Assembly: GCA_947500135.1 (NCBI GenBank)
Contig: CANMQX010000003.1
Location: 62,001-126,000, forward strand
DNA from: an uncultured Paracoccaceae bacterium
GTDB taxonomy: Bacteria > Pseudomonadota > Alphaproteobacteria > Rhodobacterales > Rhodobacteraceae
Direction: 5' to 3'
Length of the DNA: 64,000 nucleotides
Position numbers and translations under genes: made by a program
Shown here: piece by piece, positions 27,121-37,071 of the stretch
Position numbering within the stretch: the stretch's first letter is position 1
Layout: each line of letters begins with the position of its first letter
The notes under the pieces: model-generated
Told to the model about the DNA's origin: nothing
Database searches by the model: none
What the model saw: the letters and a program-made list of their open reading frames with translations, nothing else

Positions 27121-28917
27121 ATGGAACTTCACTTCAAATCTTGGGCTGAGTCGGCCCCGCGTTTGGTCGCTGTGGCTGCGGGGCGGGAACCGGCTGATCT
27201 GGTTATGCGTGGCGGGAAGCTGGTGAATGTCCAGACCCGCGAAATTCTTGATTGGCAAGTTGCTGTGGCTAACGGTCGCTTTGCTTTTATTGGCCCCGAT
27301 GCGTCCCATTGTATTGGTCCTGATACCCGGGTGATTGACGCCGATGGCCGCTATCTGATCCCTGGGCTTTGCGACGGTCATATGCATATCGAAAGCGGCA
27401 TGCTGACCCCTGCGGAATTCGCCGCCGCCGTCATTCCCCATGGCACCACCACCATGTTTACTGACCCGCATGAGATCGCCAATGTGTTGGGTCTGCGTGG
27501 TGTGCGGATGATGCATGACGAGGCGCTGATGCAGCCCATCAATATCTATACCCAGATGCCGTCTTGCGCGCCCTCTGCCCCCGGTCTGGAGACGACCGGG
27601 TTTGAGGTTTCGGCAGAAGATGTAGCCGAGGCGATGGGCTGGCCCGGCATCATTGGTCTGGGTGAGATGATGAACTTTCCCGGTGTGATCAATGGCGATC
27701 CCCAGATGCTGGCCGAGATGGCGGCAACCATGAATGCGGGCAAGACCGTGGGCGGGCATTACGCCAGCCCCGACAAGGGTATCCCGTTCAGCGCCTATGT
27801 CGCTGGCGGTGCGGCAGATGATCACGAAGGCACGGCAGAGGCGGATGCTATTGCGCGGGTGCGCAATGGGATGAAGTCGATGATGCGGCTGGGGTCGGCC
27901 TGGTATGACGTGGAAAGCCAGATTACCGCGGTGACGAAAAAGGGGCTCGACCCGCGTAACTTTATCCTGTGTACCGACGATTGCATGGCCGGGACGTTGG
28001 TCAATGACGGGCATATGAACCGGGTGGTGCGCCATGCGATTGATTGCGGATGTGATCCGTTGGTGGCCCTGCAAATGGCGACGATTAATACAGCCACCCA
28101 TTTCGGGTTGGAGCGTGAATTGGGATCCATCGCGCCGGGGCGGCGGGCGGATGTGATCTTGACCTCTGACCTGACGACCTTGCCGATTGAGCATGTGATC
28201 GCAAGGGGCCAGACGGTCGCGCAGGATGGTAAGATCAGCGTCGATTGCCCGCATTATGACTGGCCCACTGATGCGCGACAGACGGTGCGGATGGGCAAGC
28301 AGCTGACAACCGATGATTTTGCGGTCACGGCACCCGACGGGGCCAATACGGTGAAGGCGAAGGTGATTGGGGTGGTCGAAAACCAGGCCCCGACCGAAGC
28401 GCTGACCGCTGAACTACCAGTGATTGATGGGTTGGTCGAGGGGCAGGGTGACACCTATCAGATTGCGCTTGTGGAACGGCACAGGGCAACTGGGGCCGTC
28501 ACAAACGGCTTCGTTTCGGGCTTTGGGTATACCGGCAAGATGGCCATGGCCTCGACCGTGGCGCATGATAGCCACCATATGATCGTCGTCGGCACAGATC
28601 GCGCAATGATGGCCGCTGCGGCGAACCGGCTGGGCGAGGTCGGCGGCGGTGTGAGCGTCTGGAAAGACGGTCAGGAACTGGCGTTGGTGGAATTGCCCAT
28701 CGCGGGCCTGATGTCGGACCGACCCGCAGCAGAAGTCGCGGCCAAGGCCGATGATATGGTCGCGGCCATGGCGGCCTGTGGATGCACCCTGAACAATGCC
28801 TATATGCAGCATTCGCTGCTGGCGCTGGTTGTCATCCCATCATTGCGGATCTCTGATCTGGGACTGGTGGACGTTGACAAATTTGAACTGACAGAACTTT
28901 TTGAGGAAAACACATGA
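27121..28917 (+). CDS. ade: Adenine deaminase Ade
   Basis: This enzyme deaminates adenine to hypoxanthine in purine salvage. The protein has 598 residues and an amidohydrolase fold. The metal motif CDGHMHIESGML is near 85-96, TMFTDPHEIANVLG near 117-130, then GLGEMMNFPG and the catalytic-side ILCTDDC. The C-terminal domain has GGVSVWKDGQELALVELPIAGLMSD. The ATG at 27121 was chosen; an in-frame GTG at 27106 is possible and neither has a strong ribosome site. The stop overlaps the amn start. Confidence 0.93.
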   Translation: MELHFKSWAESAPRLVAVAAGREPADLVMRGGKLVNVQTREILDWQVAVANGRFAFIGPDASHCIGPDTRVIDADGRYLIPGLCDGHMHIESGMLTPAEFAAAVIPHGTTTMFTDPHEIANVLGLRGVRMMHDEALMQPINIYTQMPSCAPSAPGLETTGFEVSAEDVAEAMGWPGIIGLGEMMNFPGVINGDPQMLAEMAATMNAGKTVGGHYASPDKGIPFSAYVAGGAADDHEGTAEADAIARVRNGMKSMMRLGSAWYDVESQITAVTKKGLDPRNFILCTDDCMAGTLVNDGHMNRVVRHAIDCGCDPLVALQMATINTATHFGLERELGSIAPGRRADVILTSDLTTLPIEHVIARGQTVAQDGKISVDCPHYDWPTDARQTVRMGKQLTTDDFAVTAPDGANTVKAKVIGVVENQAPTEALTAELPVIDGLVEGQGDTYQIALVERHRATGAVTNGFVSGFGYTGKMAMASTVAHDSHHMIVVGTDRAMMAAAANRLGEVGGGVSVWKDGQELALVELPIAGLMSDRPAAEVAAKADDMVAAMAACGCTLNNAYMQHSLLALVVIPSLRISDLGLVDVDKFELTELFEENT

Positions 28918-30395
28918 ACGTGGCGCATCAGGTGGCATTAAAAACCCCCGACATCCCCCAGCCCGAAGCGTTTGACGACCCGGCCAAGGCGGTTGATCGG
29001 CTGATCATGCTATATCAAACTGCGGTCAGTTTCCTGTCGGACAATTTTGCGGCTGCACTCACCGACGGGCAACCGCTGAGCCGTGTGCGTGCGTTCTATC
29101 CCGAAATCCGGCTGACCACGACGACCTATGCCAAGACGGATACCCGCCTGTCCTTTGGGCACGTCGCTGAACCGGGGGTCTATGCCACGACCGTCACCCG
29201 ACCGGACCTCTTTGCTGATTACCTGTGTCAGCAAATCGGATTGCTGATCGAAAGCCACGGGGTGCCGGTGATCATTGGTGCGTCCGACACCGCCATGCCG
29301 GTCCATTTTGCGGCGGCCAATGACCCAAACCTGACCGTGCCGCAAGAAGGATCGATGGATTTCAACCTGCGCGACAATTTCGATGTGCCAGACCTGAGCA
29401 CCACACATGATGACATCGTGAATGGCGAAACTTTCACCTATCCCGATGGGGCGCGGCCACTGGCCCCGTTTACGGCACAACGGGTCGATTACTCACTCGC
29501 CCGGCTGCAACACTATACCGCCACAGCGGCAGAGCATTTTCAGAACCATGTGCTGTTCACCAACTACCAGTTCTATGTCGAAGAGTTCGAGGCTTACGCC
29601 CGCGAGATGCTGGATGATCCAGAGAGCGGATACACCAGCTTTGTCAGCACCGGAAACATCGAGATCACTGAATCCGGCACGCCGATCCCGACACCGGCAA
29701 AACTGCCACAAATGCCGACCTATCACCTGAAAAGGGAAAACGGCGGTGGGATCACCCTTGTCAATATCGGGGTGGGACCATCAAACGCCAAGACGGCAAC
29801 AGACCATATCGCCGTCCTGCGTCCGCATGCCTGGCTGATGGTCGGGCATTGCGCCGGTCTACGTAATTCGCAGCGGTTGGGTGATTTCGTGTTGGCGCAC
29901 GCCTATCTGCGCGAAGATCACGTATTGGATGACGATCTGCCGGTCTGGATTCCAATCCCGGCACTGGCCGAAATCCAGATCGCGCTGGAAACAGCGGTGG
30001 CCGATGTGACCAAGCTGGAAGGGTATGAGCTGAAACGGATCATGCGGACAGGTACGGTGGCCACCATCGACAACCGCAACTGGGAACTGCGTGAACATAC
30101 CGGCCCGGTGCAGCGTTTGTCACAGTCGCGGGCGATTGCGCTGGACATGGAAAGTGCGACGATTGCGGCGAACGGATTCCGGTTTCGCGTGCCGTACGGC
30201 ACCTTACTTTGCGTCAGCGACAAGCCGCTTCACGGGGAGCTGAAATTACCGGGAATGGCGTCGAATTTCTATAAAACGCAGGTGGCCGCGCATCTGATGA
30301 TTGGTATAAGAGCCATGGAAAGACTGCGTGAAATGCCGCTGGAACGCATCCACAGCCGCAAATTACGTAGCTTTGAAGAGACAGCATTCCTGTAA
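28914..30395 (+). CDS. amn: AMP nucleosidase Amn
   Basis: Amn cleaves AMP to adenine and ribose 5-phosphate, supplying adenine to the deaminase encoded just upstream. The protein has 493 residues. The N-terminal AMP-nucleosidase-specific domain is followed by a nucleoside-phosphorylase-like domain with LVNIGVGPSNAKTATDHIAVLRPHAWLMVGHCAGLR and the late ALDMESATIAANGFRFRVPYGTLLCVSDKPLHGE. It is coupled to ade by an ATGA overlap: the pair links AMP breakdown to hypoxanthine. Confidence 0.95.
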   Translation: MNVAHQVALKTPDIPQPEAFDDPAKAVDRLIMLYQTAVSFLSDNFAAALTDGQPLSRVRAFYPEIRLTTTTYAKTDTRLSFGHVAEPGVYATTVTRPDLFADYLCQQIGLLIESHGVPVIIGASDTAMPVHFAAANDPNLTVPQEGSMDFNLRDNFDVPDLSTTHDDIVNGETFTYPDGARPLAPFTAQRVDYSLARLQHYTATAAEHFQNHVLFTNYQFYVEEFEAYAREMLDDPESGYTSFVSTGNIEITESGTPIPTPAKLPQMPTYHLKRENGGGITLVNIGVGPSNAKTATDHIAVLRPHAWLMVGHCAGLRNSQRLGDFVLAHAYLREDHVLDDDLPVWIPIPALAEIQIALETAVADVTKLEGYELKRIMRTGTVATIDNRNWELREHTGPVQRLSQSRAIALDMESATIAANGFRFRVPYGTLLCVSDKPLHGELKLPGMASNFYKTQVAAHLMIGIRAMERLREMPLERIHSRKLRSFEETAFL

Positions 30396-30528
30396 TTCTG
30401 CAAAAAACAGCCGAAAACCCGTTATTTTCACTTGAAATGCGCCACTAATCATTGTGGTGTCCCACAACATACCGTTATATGAGCGGGTAAGAGGCCCAAC
30501 TACTGGGCGAACGAGGGAGACCAGTAAA

Positions 30529-30819
30529 ATGGCGACAAAACCAATGACAAAAGCGCAGCTTGTTGCTGCACTGGCCGATGAAACAGGCATGGACAAGAAA
30601 GCTGCGGGTTCCGCGCTTGATGCTGTGACAGGCATCATCACCAAGGAAGTATCCGGCGGTGGCGCTGTGACATTGCCTGGTGTTGGCAAAATCTATTGCC
30701 GCGAGCGCCCAGAGCGTATGGTCCGCAACCCTGCCACGGGTGAGCAGATCAAGAAGGAAGCTGACAAGGTTGTCAAAATGACAATCGCCAAAGCGCTGAA
30801 AGACAGCGTTAACGGCTAA
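30529..30819 (+). CDS. hup: HU family DNA-binding protein
   Basis: A 96-residue histone-like protein. MTKAQLVAALADETGMDKKAAGSALDAV forms the helical N-terminus, and the DNA-binding arm contains GVGKIYCRERPERMVRNPATGEQIKKEA. The arm reads RMVRNPATGE, as in other alphaproteobacterial HU variants. The ATG at 30529 replaces an upstream frame start with no ribosome site. A strong terminator follows. Confidence 0.93.
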   Translation: MATKPMTKAQLVAALADETGMDKKAAGSALDAVTGIITKEVSGGGAVTLPGVGKIYCRERPERMVRNPATGEQIKKEADKVVKMTIAKALKDSVNG

Positions 30820-30850
30820 GCCACCGGGCCTGTGCCCAAGCGAATTTTTA

Positions 30851-30878
30851 AAAGGTCGCCCTGATGGGCGGCCTTTTT
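30851..30878 (+). terminator. Rho-independent terminator after HU
   Basis: GGTCGCCC and GGGCGGCC form a stem (one G-U) with a TGAT loop followed by five T. It lies 35 bp after the HU stop. Confidence 0.88.
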
Positions 30879-31016
30879 GCGTATTTCCTGATCTGTTTGG
30901 CATATGCGTGGGCTACGGCATCGCCGTAACGTTGACATGCGCTTTGCTGTTGATCTGTGACACGCGGCCATTCATCCTGTAAGACAGCCAAAGATATAGA
31001 TTCCCAAGGTTTTCCA

Positions 31017-32456
31017 ATGACCAATTCATCAGTAACACCCGTCATTTTATGTGGTGGCTCCGGCACGCGTTTATGGCCGCTGTCGCGCAAGAGTTACCCC
31101 AAGCAATTCGTAGAGCTGATGGGCGAAGAGACGCTGTTCCAAGCCTCTGCCCGGCGCATGTCAGGCAGTTCTGACAAACTGTCATTCAATGCCCCGCTGG
31201 TCCTGACAAATTCCGATTTTCGATTTATCGTGACTGAACAGTTGCAGGCGATTGGCATTGATCCGGGTGCTATCCTGATCGAACCGGAGGGGCGCAATAC
31301 CGCGCCAGCCATTCTGGCCGCCGCCCTTTACGTGCAGCAAAACGACCCTGATGCTGTCATGCTGGTTGCCCCGTCCGATCATGTTGTCCCAGATCGTGAC
31401 GCATTCCATGCTGCTGTTGCCGCCGGGATGGAGCCTGTGATGGCCGGCGATCTGGTTACGTTTGGCATTGCCGCAACGCATCCTGAAACCGCCTATGGCT
31501 ATCTGGAGCTGGTCGAAAAACCGCAGCCCAAAACACCGATCAAGCTGTCGCGTTTTGTCGAAAAACCGGATGCCGCCAGCGCTGCGCAGATGCTGGCCCA
31601 AGGCAACTACCTGTGGAATGCAGGTATATTTTTGTTCAAGGCTGCCGATATTATTGCAGCGTTCCAAACACATGCCGCATCGCTGTTGGAGCCTGTGGGC
31701 GAGGCGCTGCGCACAGCCCAAACTGATCTGGGTTTCTTGCGGTTGGGGCCGGAGGCCTGGGCCCAAGCCGATGATATCTCTATCGATTATGCGGTCATGG
31801 AACGCGCTGATAACCTGTCGGTGGTCAGCTATGCTTCGGACTGGTCGGATCTTGGTGGTTGGGATGCCGTGTGGCGCGAAAGCGGGCCTGACGCTGATGG
31901 TGTCGTAACGTCTGATGGCGCAACAGCAATTGACTGTCGTGACAGTCTGCTGCGGGCCGAAGGCGACCGGATGGAAATTGTTGGCATCGGTCTGGAAAAC
32001 ATCATGGCCGTAGCGATGAATGATGCAGTGCTGGTGGCAGACATGTCGCGCGCGCAGGATGTGAAATTGGCGGTTTCCGCGTTGAAAGAAAAACAGGCGG
32101 TGCAGGCCACGCAATTCCCCAAGGATCACCGCCCATGGGGCTGGTTTGAAAGCCTGGTTGTGGGCGACCGTTTTCAGGTCAAACGTATCCTGGTCCATCC
32201 GGGTGCCTCGCTGAGCCTGCAAAGTCATTATCACCGGTCAGAGCATTGGATTGTTGTGGAAGGCACGGCAAAGGTGACCATTGATGATGACGTGAAACTG
32301 GTCACCGAAAATCAATCCGTTTACCTACCGTTGGGTTGCGTGCATCGGATGGAAAACCCGGGCAAAGTTCCGATGGTTTTGATTGAGGTGCAAACCGGTG
32401 CATATGTGGGCGAAGATGACATCGTGCGGTACGAAGACGTCTATGCACGCAGCTGA
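31017..32456 (+). CDS. manC: Mannose-1-phosphate guanylyltransferase / mannose-6-phosphate isomerase
   Basis: A 479-residue bifunctional enzyme that makes GDP-mannose for polysaccharides. The N-terminal nucleotidyltransferase carries VILCGGSGTRLWPLSRKSYPKQF and the VAPSDHVV and FVEKPD motifs. The C-terminal cupin domain has RPWGWFESL and SLQSHYHRSEHWIVVEGTAKV, the isomerase part. The ATG at 31017 follows AAGG. Together with the phosphomannomutase-like gene at 48247 it provides the GDP-mannose branch; export genes lie just downstream. Confidence 0.93.
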   Translation: MTNSSVTPVILCGGSGTRLWPLSRKSYPKQFVELMGEETLFQASARRMSGSSDKLSFNAPLVLTNSDFRFIVTEQLQAIGIDPGAILIEPEGRNTAPAILAAALYVQQNDPDAVMLVAPSDHVVPDRDAFHAAVAAGMEPVMAGDLVTFGIAATHPETAYGYLELVEKPQPKTPIKLSRFVEKPDAASAAQMLAQGNYLWNAGIFLFKAADIIAAFQTHAASLLEPVGEALRTAQTDLGFLRLGPEAWAQADDISIDYAVMERADNLSVVSYASDWSDLGGWDAVWRESGPDADGVVTSDGATAIDCRDSLLRAEGDRMEIVGIGLENIMAVAMNDAVLVADMSRAQDVKLAVSALKEKQAVQATQFPKDHRPWGWFESLVVGDRFQVKRILVHPGASLSLQSHYHRSEHWIVVEGTAKVTIDDDVKLVTENQSVYLPLGCVHRMENPGKVPMVLIEVQTGAYVGEDDIVRYEDVYARS

Positions 32457-32666
32457 CAAGCGCTGCCTTGGCGTCGTAAGTCACTGCACCGCTGGGTTGT
32501 TTGTCGTGGTCTAAATGGCACAAAAACACGCATGAGAGCCCGTGAAACCGGCAAAATGCATGATTTTTCTTTCGAATATGCAAAGGCTCCGGCATAATTA
32601 ATAAAAAAAGAGCAGTGGAAGTCTTACGAAATCTTGGGCTTCGCACAACGATTTTGAGGATTTGGT

Positions 32667-33269
32667 ATGAAACGTTTACTTTTCTTGGTTTGCGGTCTTT
32701 TCTTGACCGCATCAGCCGCCTTTGGACAGGGCAATTACCTTGTCCAGCCCGGTGACACATTGCGGATCGAAGTACTGGAAGACGGCAACCTGAACCGGAC
32801 GGTTCTGGTTACGCCTGATGGCCGCTTCGCCTTCCCTTTTGCTGGATCGCTGCGCGCATCCGGGCGTACGGTTGAACAGATCCGCCGTTCTGTCGTGGCC
32901 AGTATCAAGGGCAGCTTTGCCTCTGAGCCGACGGTTTTTGTTTCTGTCGCCGCGCTGGACCCGACCGAGGATGAAGAGGACGAACCGCCCACAATCAATG
33001 TCTATTTTCTGGGGGAAGTGAACACCCCCGGTCTGGTTCTGGTTGAGCCGGGCACGACATTCCTGCAAGGCCTGTCGCAGGCTGGCGGTTTCACGAATTT
33101 TGCAGCAACGAAACGCGTGCAGCTACGCCGGACGGATCGCCGGACTGGCCAGCAATCCGTGACGACGATCAACTATCGCGCCTTGTCGGAAGGCGCGTCG
33201 CTAAGCCGATCAATCCGGTTGTATGATGGTGATGTCATCCTGATCCCTGAACGGCGTTTGTTTGAATAA
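32667..33269 (+). CDS. Polysaccharide biosynthesis/export periplasmic protein (Wza-like, short)
   Basis: A 200-residue exported protein: signal MKRLLFLVCGLFLTASAAFG, then the Poly_export domain (NYLVQPGDTLRIEVLEDGNLNRTVLVTPDGRFAFPFAGSL) and one SLBB-like domain (INVYFLGEVNTPGLVLVEPGTTFLQGLSQAGGF). It is shorter than classical Wza and has no lipobox, so it probably relies on the barrel protein encoded next to it. Same direction as manC. Confidence 0.87.
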   Translation: MKRLLFLVCGLFLTASAAFGQGNYLVQPGDTLRIEVLEDGNLNRTVLVTPDGRFAFPFAGSLRASGRTVEQIRRSVVASIKGSFASEPTVFVSVAALDPTEDEEDEPPTINVYFLGEVNTPGLVLVEPGTTFLQGLSQAGGFTNFAATKRVQLRRTDRRTGQQSVTTINYRALSEGASLSRSIRLYDGDVILIPERRLFE

Positions 33270-33297
33270 TCGGTATGGCCGGAAGTCTGGGGGCCTT

Positions 33298-34677
33298 GTG
33301 ATCACAGTTGGAAATAGCTTTGAAAAACGCGGTTTGGCGCAGGGTCTGCTTTTGTCATCCATGTGCTTTTTATCCAGCGCAGCCAGTGTGTTGGCGCAAG
33401 AAGCCGGTGGGCTGAATGCGACATTTGATGTGGGCCAACGGCTGGACTATCGCGAAGAAGAAGGTTTTGCCGCCGGCGATGTGTCCGAATTCCGGTCGCT
33501 GACCACATTGGGGTTCGGGATCAGCAGCGAAACCCGCAACCAAAGCATTGCCTTTGACGTGTCATCCGGGCTTGCTATTACCTTGGGCGATGACAGCGAA
33601 ACCACCTTTGAGGGGACGCAGGCCACGCTGGATTACACGCTGGACAATCGCGACAATTTGCTGACCTTCAACACCCGCTACAGGCGTGATCAGGTGGATG
33701 ATCTGGTCTTTGAAACGACCATGGTCGATGACGAGGTGGCCACTGGCGTGGGCCTGCGTGAAGTCACGACTGTCACCACCGGCCTGACCTTGGGACGTGA
33801 AAGCCGCGTTACGGGTATTCTTGGTTACTCCTATGAAAACAGTGAATTTTCTGACGTTCTGGACCCATCATTGAATGACAGCGATCGTCAAAATGCAGAG
33901 GCCCGGATCAGTTTTGGACTGACGCGCACGGCCATCGTTGATCTATTTGGCGCATGGGGCGAGGTTGATGAACAGGGTGCGGGCGCGACTGATCGGGAAA
34001 CGCGTCGCGTAGGCATCGGCCTGGAATATGAGATCAGCCTGATCACCACAGTCACCGGTGAGATCGCCTATAGCGAAGAGGAAAGCCGCGGTGACACCAT
34101 CGACGAGACTGAAGGCTTTAACTACGCATTGTCAGTGGTGCGTGCCCGGCCGAACGGGGCGATCAATCTGAACTACACGCAGGCCGATACGTTGAACGGC
34201 GCCCGGCGCCAGCTGACCGCCCGGCAGGAGCTCACCTTTCGGCGCGGTGCGCTGAACTACGCGCTGGGCGCGACACGGACGGATGGGTTTGACGCGCAAT
34301 TGCTGGCCAATCTGACCTATAGCTACGAATTGGACCGCAATAGCACGACCGGCATTACCCTGAGCCAGGTTGGCACAATAAACAGTGATGACGAAGAAGT
34401 CGTGAACACCCGGTTCGACCTGTCATATACCCGCGCCCTGAGCCGCGTTTCCGAGATCAATGCCGGTTTGGCGGTGGTGGATGAAAATGTGCTGGAAGAC
34501 GGTGCAGCCGACCAGCGATCGATCCGGTTTGACGTCAGTTATGGTTATGAGGTGGGCCGGGATTGGTTGCTGACCTCGGGTTATGAATATTCGACCGTGC
34601 GCGTAGATGGCGAAGATGACCGTGATCGCAGCACGGTTTATATTGGTCTTTCCAGAAGTTACGCCTACCGTCCTTAG
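33298..34677 (+). CDS. Outer-membrane beta-barrel protein of an exopolysaccharide locus
   Basis: About 459 residues with a signal peptide (LAQGLLLSSMCFLSSAASVLA) followed by many alternating beta strands rich in Asp, Glu, Thr and Tyr and a terminal aromatic region (YIGLSRSYAYRP). This is the profile of an outer-membrane barrel, perhaps a polysaccharide secretion porin for the preceding export protein. The GTG at 33298 with GGGGG upstream is preferred over a TTG at 33262 inside the previous gene. No specific family was recognised with confidence. Confidence 0.7.
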   Translation: MITVGNSFEKRGLAQGLLLSSMCFLSSAASVLAQEAGGLNATFDVGQRLDYREEEGFAAGDVSEFRSLTTLGFGISSETRNQSIAFDVSSGLAITLGDDSETTFEGTQATLDYTLDNRDNLLTFNTRYRRDQVDDLVFETTMVDDEVATGVGLREVTTVTTGLTLGRESRVTGILGYSYENSEFSDVLDPSLNDSDRQNAEARISFGLTRTAIVDLFGAWGEVDEQGAGATDRETRRVGIGLEYEISLITTVTGEIAYSEEESRGDTIDETEGFNYALSVVRARPNGAINLNYTQADTLNGARRQLTARQELTFRRGALNYALGATRTDGFDAQLLANLTYSYELDRNSTTGITLSQVGTINSDDEEVVNTRFDLSYTRALSRVSEINAGLAVVDENVLEDGAADQRSIRFDVSYGYEVGRDWLLTSGYEYSTVRVDGEDDRDRSTVYIGLSRSYAYRP

Positions 34678-34789
34678 CCGCTGGGTTAACGCGGTCTTGC
34701 TGTATCGTGCGCGGTGTCTGCCCTGCAGTCGCGCCGCAGGCCCCGAATCATGTGTTAATGCAGGGGAATTGGCCCGAAATGCCCGGTCT

Positions 34790-34824
34790 GCAAAGCGTCG
34801 GCCAGACGTCGGCAAAGCGTCGGA
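34790..34824. repeat. CGTCGG-type intergenic repeat, copy 2
   Basis: GCAAAGCGTCGG, CAGACGTCGG and CAAAGCGTCGGAC follow each other in the gap before the 2-hydroxyacid dehydrogenase gene. The unit matches the copy at 831-863 and suggests a dispersed family. Confidence 0.4.
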
Positions 34825-34928
34825 CCCCTGGGTGTAAATTCTGCTGTTTAACGCATCGCGCGGTGGCGCGTTTGAATGTGGCGTGAGCGGGCGGTAGGGT
34901 CGCCCGATCTGTTGAAGCCGGAGAAGCC

Positions 34929-35990
34929 ATGCCAGCACCCAGTGTTCTCCTTGATCCGCATTGGCGCGGTATGGCCGAGCTGTTCAGCGCAGCCGATCTG
35001 ACCCGGTTGCATGACACATGTCACGTGGTGTGGGGGCAGGATGCCCCGATCCCTGCGGATGTTCTTGCCGGGGCCTTGCCACAGGCCAAGGTTCTGATTG
35101 CGGCTGAACCCGTGGTCACCCGTGACACATTGGATGCTGCCCCGCATCTGCGTATGGTCATCGAAGTGTCGGGTGCCTTTCCCGACAGTATTGATTACGC
35201 AGCCTGTGCGGCGCGCGACGTTGAGGTGTTAAGCTGTGCGCCGGGTTTTCGTCAGGCCGTGGCCGAGATGGGCCTTGCCATGGCATTAACCGGCGGGCGT
35301 GGATTGATCGCTGAACATGAGCGGTTCCGCGAAGGCGCGGAGCATTGGTTGGAAGATCACGCCGAAACGGATTTCACCCTTTATGGTGCTGATATAGGCT
35401 TTGTCGGTTTTGGTCAGATTGCGCAGGAAATGACCCGGCTGCTGGCCCCTTTTGCGCCGGTGATCCGCGCCTATGACCCATGGTTGCCGGACCATGTGGC
35501 CGCCGAACATGAAGTTACGCTGACATCGTTGCAGACGGTCATGTCGCGTTCGCGTTGCGTGTTTGTGACAGCCATTCCAACGGCTGAAAACCTGCATCTG
35601 CTGGATGCTGCCGCCCTTGCGCAGATGCCGCGTCATGCCTTGCTTGTATTGCTTAGCCGGGCGCATCTGGTCGATTTTGATGCGTTGCGTGATGCTGTGA
35701 TGCGGGGTCATATCCGGGCTGCAATTGATGTGTTCCCGACCGAACCGGTGCCTGCCGATGATCCGATCAGGACTGCGTCCGGTGCGATCCTGTCGCCGCA
35801 TCGTGCCGCTGCTGTCAAAGACGGCCGTCAATTGATTGGGCGCATGATTGTCGATGATATCAGCGCACTTGTTTCGGGATCACCTGACCGCCGTCTGGCC
35901 GTCGCTGATCCCGAACGTATTGCCGTATTGGCAGGTGCGACGGATGCCACGCAGGTGGCTGCGATGTCGAAATCCCGACAGCCCGGTTAA
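34929..35990 (+). CDS. D-isomer-specific 2-hydroxyacid dehydrogenase family protein
   Basis: A 353-residue NAD(P)-dependent dehydrogenase. The Rossmann fold reads DIGFVGFGQIAQEMTRLLAPF, with AYDPW after it. The C-terminal AAIDVFPTEPVPADDPIRTASGAILSPHRA includes the catalytic-type E-P and H. The substrate is not predictable; the usual active-site Arg region reads LLVLLSRAHLVD, slightly divergent. No clear operon partner. Confidence 0.85.
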   Translation: MPAPSVLLDPHWRGMAELFSAADLTRLHDTCHVVWGQDAPIPADVLAGALPQAKVLIAAEPVVTRDTLDAAPHLRMVIEVSGAFPDSIDYAACAARDVEVLSCAPGFRQAVAEMGLAMALTGGRGLIAEHERFREGAEHWLEDHAETDFTLYGADIGFVGFGQIAQEMTRLLAPFAPVIRAYDPWLPDHVAAEHEVTLTSLQTVMSRSRCVFVTAIPTAENLHLLDAAALAQMPRHALLVLLSRAHLVDFDALRDAVMRGHIRAAIDVFPTEPVPADDPIRTASGAILSPHRAAAVKDGRQLIGRMIVDDISALVSGSPDRRLAVADPERIAVLAGATDATQVAAMSKSRQPG

Positions 35991-35994
35991 AGCT

Positions 35995-36645
35995 TTAGAA
36001 GTTGAAGCTGACGCCCAGATTGACCGCGTTTGTCACGATATCGGTTTCGAGCGTGCCGCCACTGTCCAGATCGGCGGTGTTGGACGAGAAAGTCCCCTTA
36101 TATTCGCCAAAAACGGACCACTGGTCGTTGATCGGGTAGGTTGCACCGGCGATCCATGTCGCCGCCGGGCCAGTCAACTGATATTCGAAGGTTTCAGATG
36201 CGCCATTCGTCAGCTCAACATGTGGTATGGCGACCCCAAGCCCGCCGCCGACATAAGGTGACACATCCCCGAATGCCCCTGCCCAGCGCCGATAGGCATT
36301 GACCGTCAGCGTGTTGATCCCGTCTGTAAATTCCAGAACATCATAACCCGCTGGAAGGTCGTCATCTTTTGGATAGACCTTGTTATGTGCAAAATCGAGC
36401 CCGTAACCAAAGGAGCTTGTCTGCCAACGTGTGGCCCTGATCCCATAATAGACCGGCGCGTCGAAAGAACGCCCTTCCCAATCCTGCGAAAAATCATCAT
36501 CCGCAAGCACATCATCATCGCGAATCGAGATATCGGATGATGGTGCGGATTGCACACCGCCATAAATGCTCAACTCAACCTCTGCGAAAGCAGAGGCCGG
36601 TGCAGTCATAGCAATGCAAATGCTGGCAGCAAGCGCGCGATTCAT
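35995..36645 (-). CDS. Outer-membrane beta-barrel protein, possibly LpxQ-like
   Basis: A 216-residue exported barrel protein: signal MNRALAASICIAMTAPASAFA, then AEVELSIYGGVQSAPSSD, WEGRSFDAPVYYGIRATRW, YGLDFAHNKVYP and a terminal aromatic strand (VNLGVSFNF). The YYGIRATRW and LDFAHNKVY segments remind me of the lipid A oxidase LpxQ group, but general OmpW-like barrels cannot be excluded. The start at 36645 gives the clean signal peptide. Confidence 0.65.
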   Translation of the reverse strand: MNRALAASICIAMTAPASAFAEVELSIYGGVQSAPSSDISIRDDDVLADDDFSQDWEGRSFDAPVYYGIRATRWQTSSFGYGLDFAHNKVYPKDDDLPAGYDVLEFTDGINTLTVNAYRRWAGAFGDVSPYVGGGLGVAIPHVELTNGASETFEYQLTGPAATWIAGATYPINDQWSVFGEYKGTFSSNTADLDSGGTLETDIVTNAVNLGVSFNF

Positions 36646-37071
36646 CTGTTTGGTCCCGACATGAGTGTCTGCTTCGAGCAATAAGAAGCTTCATGGACGA
36701 TGACAACAAAACATTAAGTGAATCCTAATACTCGTGACCCTTCTGTGTCGGCATCGTCACAAACAGTTTGATTTTGTACTATAAATTGCCGATCCCCGGC
36801 AAAAAATAGCCTATCCGTTGCGGCAATATGTCTGTTTTTTGTCCGCCCCGCCTCGCCCGATGCCGAGAATCGGCCAGCCCCATTATTTTGTGCATCTTAA
36901 CGATGTGTTGGTCAGTTTCGGTCCAACACGGGACCCAACCCCGGCCTGCGCCCGAATGTCCGCTGGACTGATCTGGATTAGATGGGTAAACAGCGGCAAA
37001 TTGCCTGTTGAAAACAGCGGGCCAGTTTCTTGTGCGGGCAAAAAAGCCCATGAATATCGGAGATGTATCCC
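36646..37071. other. Long intergenic region upstream of petA
   Basis: This 426-bp gap lies between the divergent barrel-protein gene and petA, so it should hold two promoters. I see a TACTATAAAT stretch near 36777 that could be a -10 element, and a short GGGC-A6-GCCC hairpin at 37037-37052 before the petA start. A 110-codon open frame here (36818-37150) lacks coding character. Confidence 0.35.
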
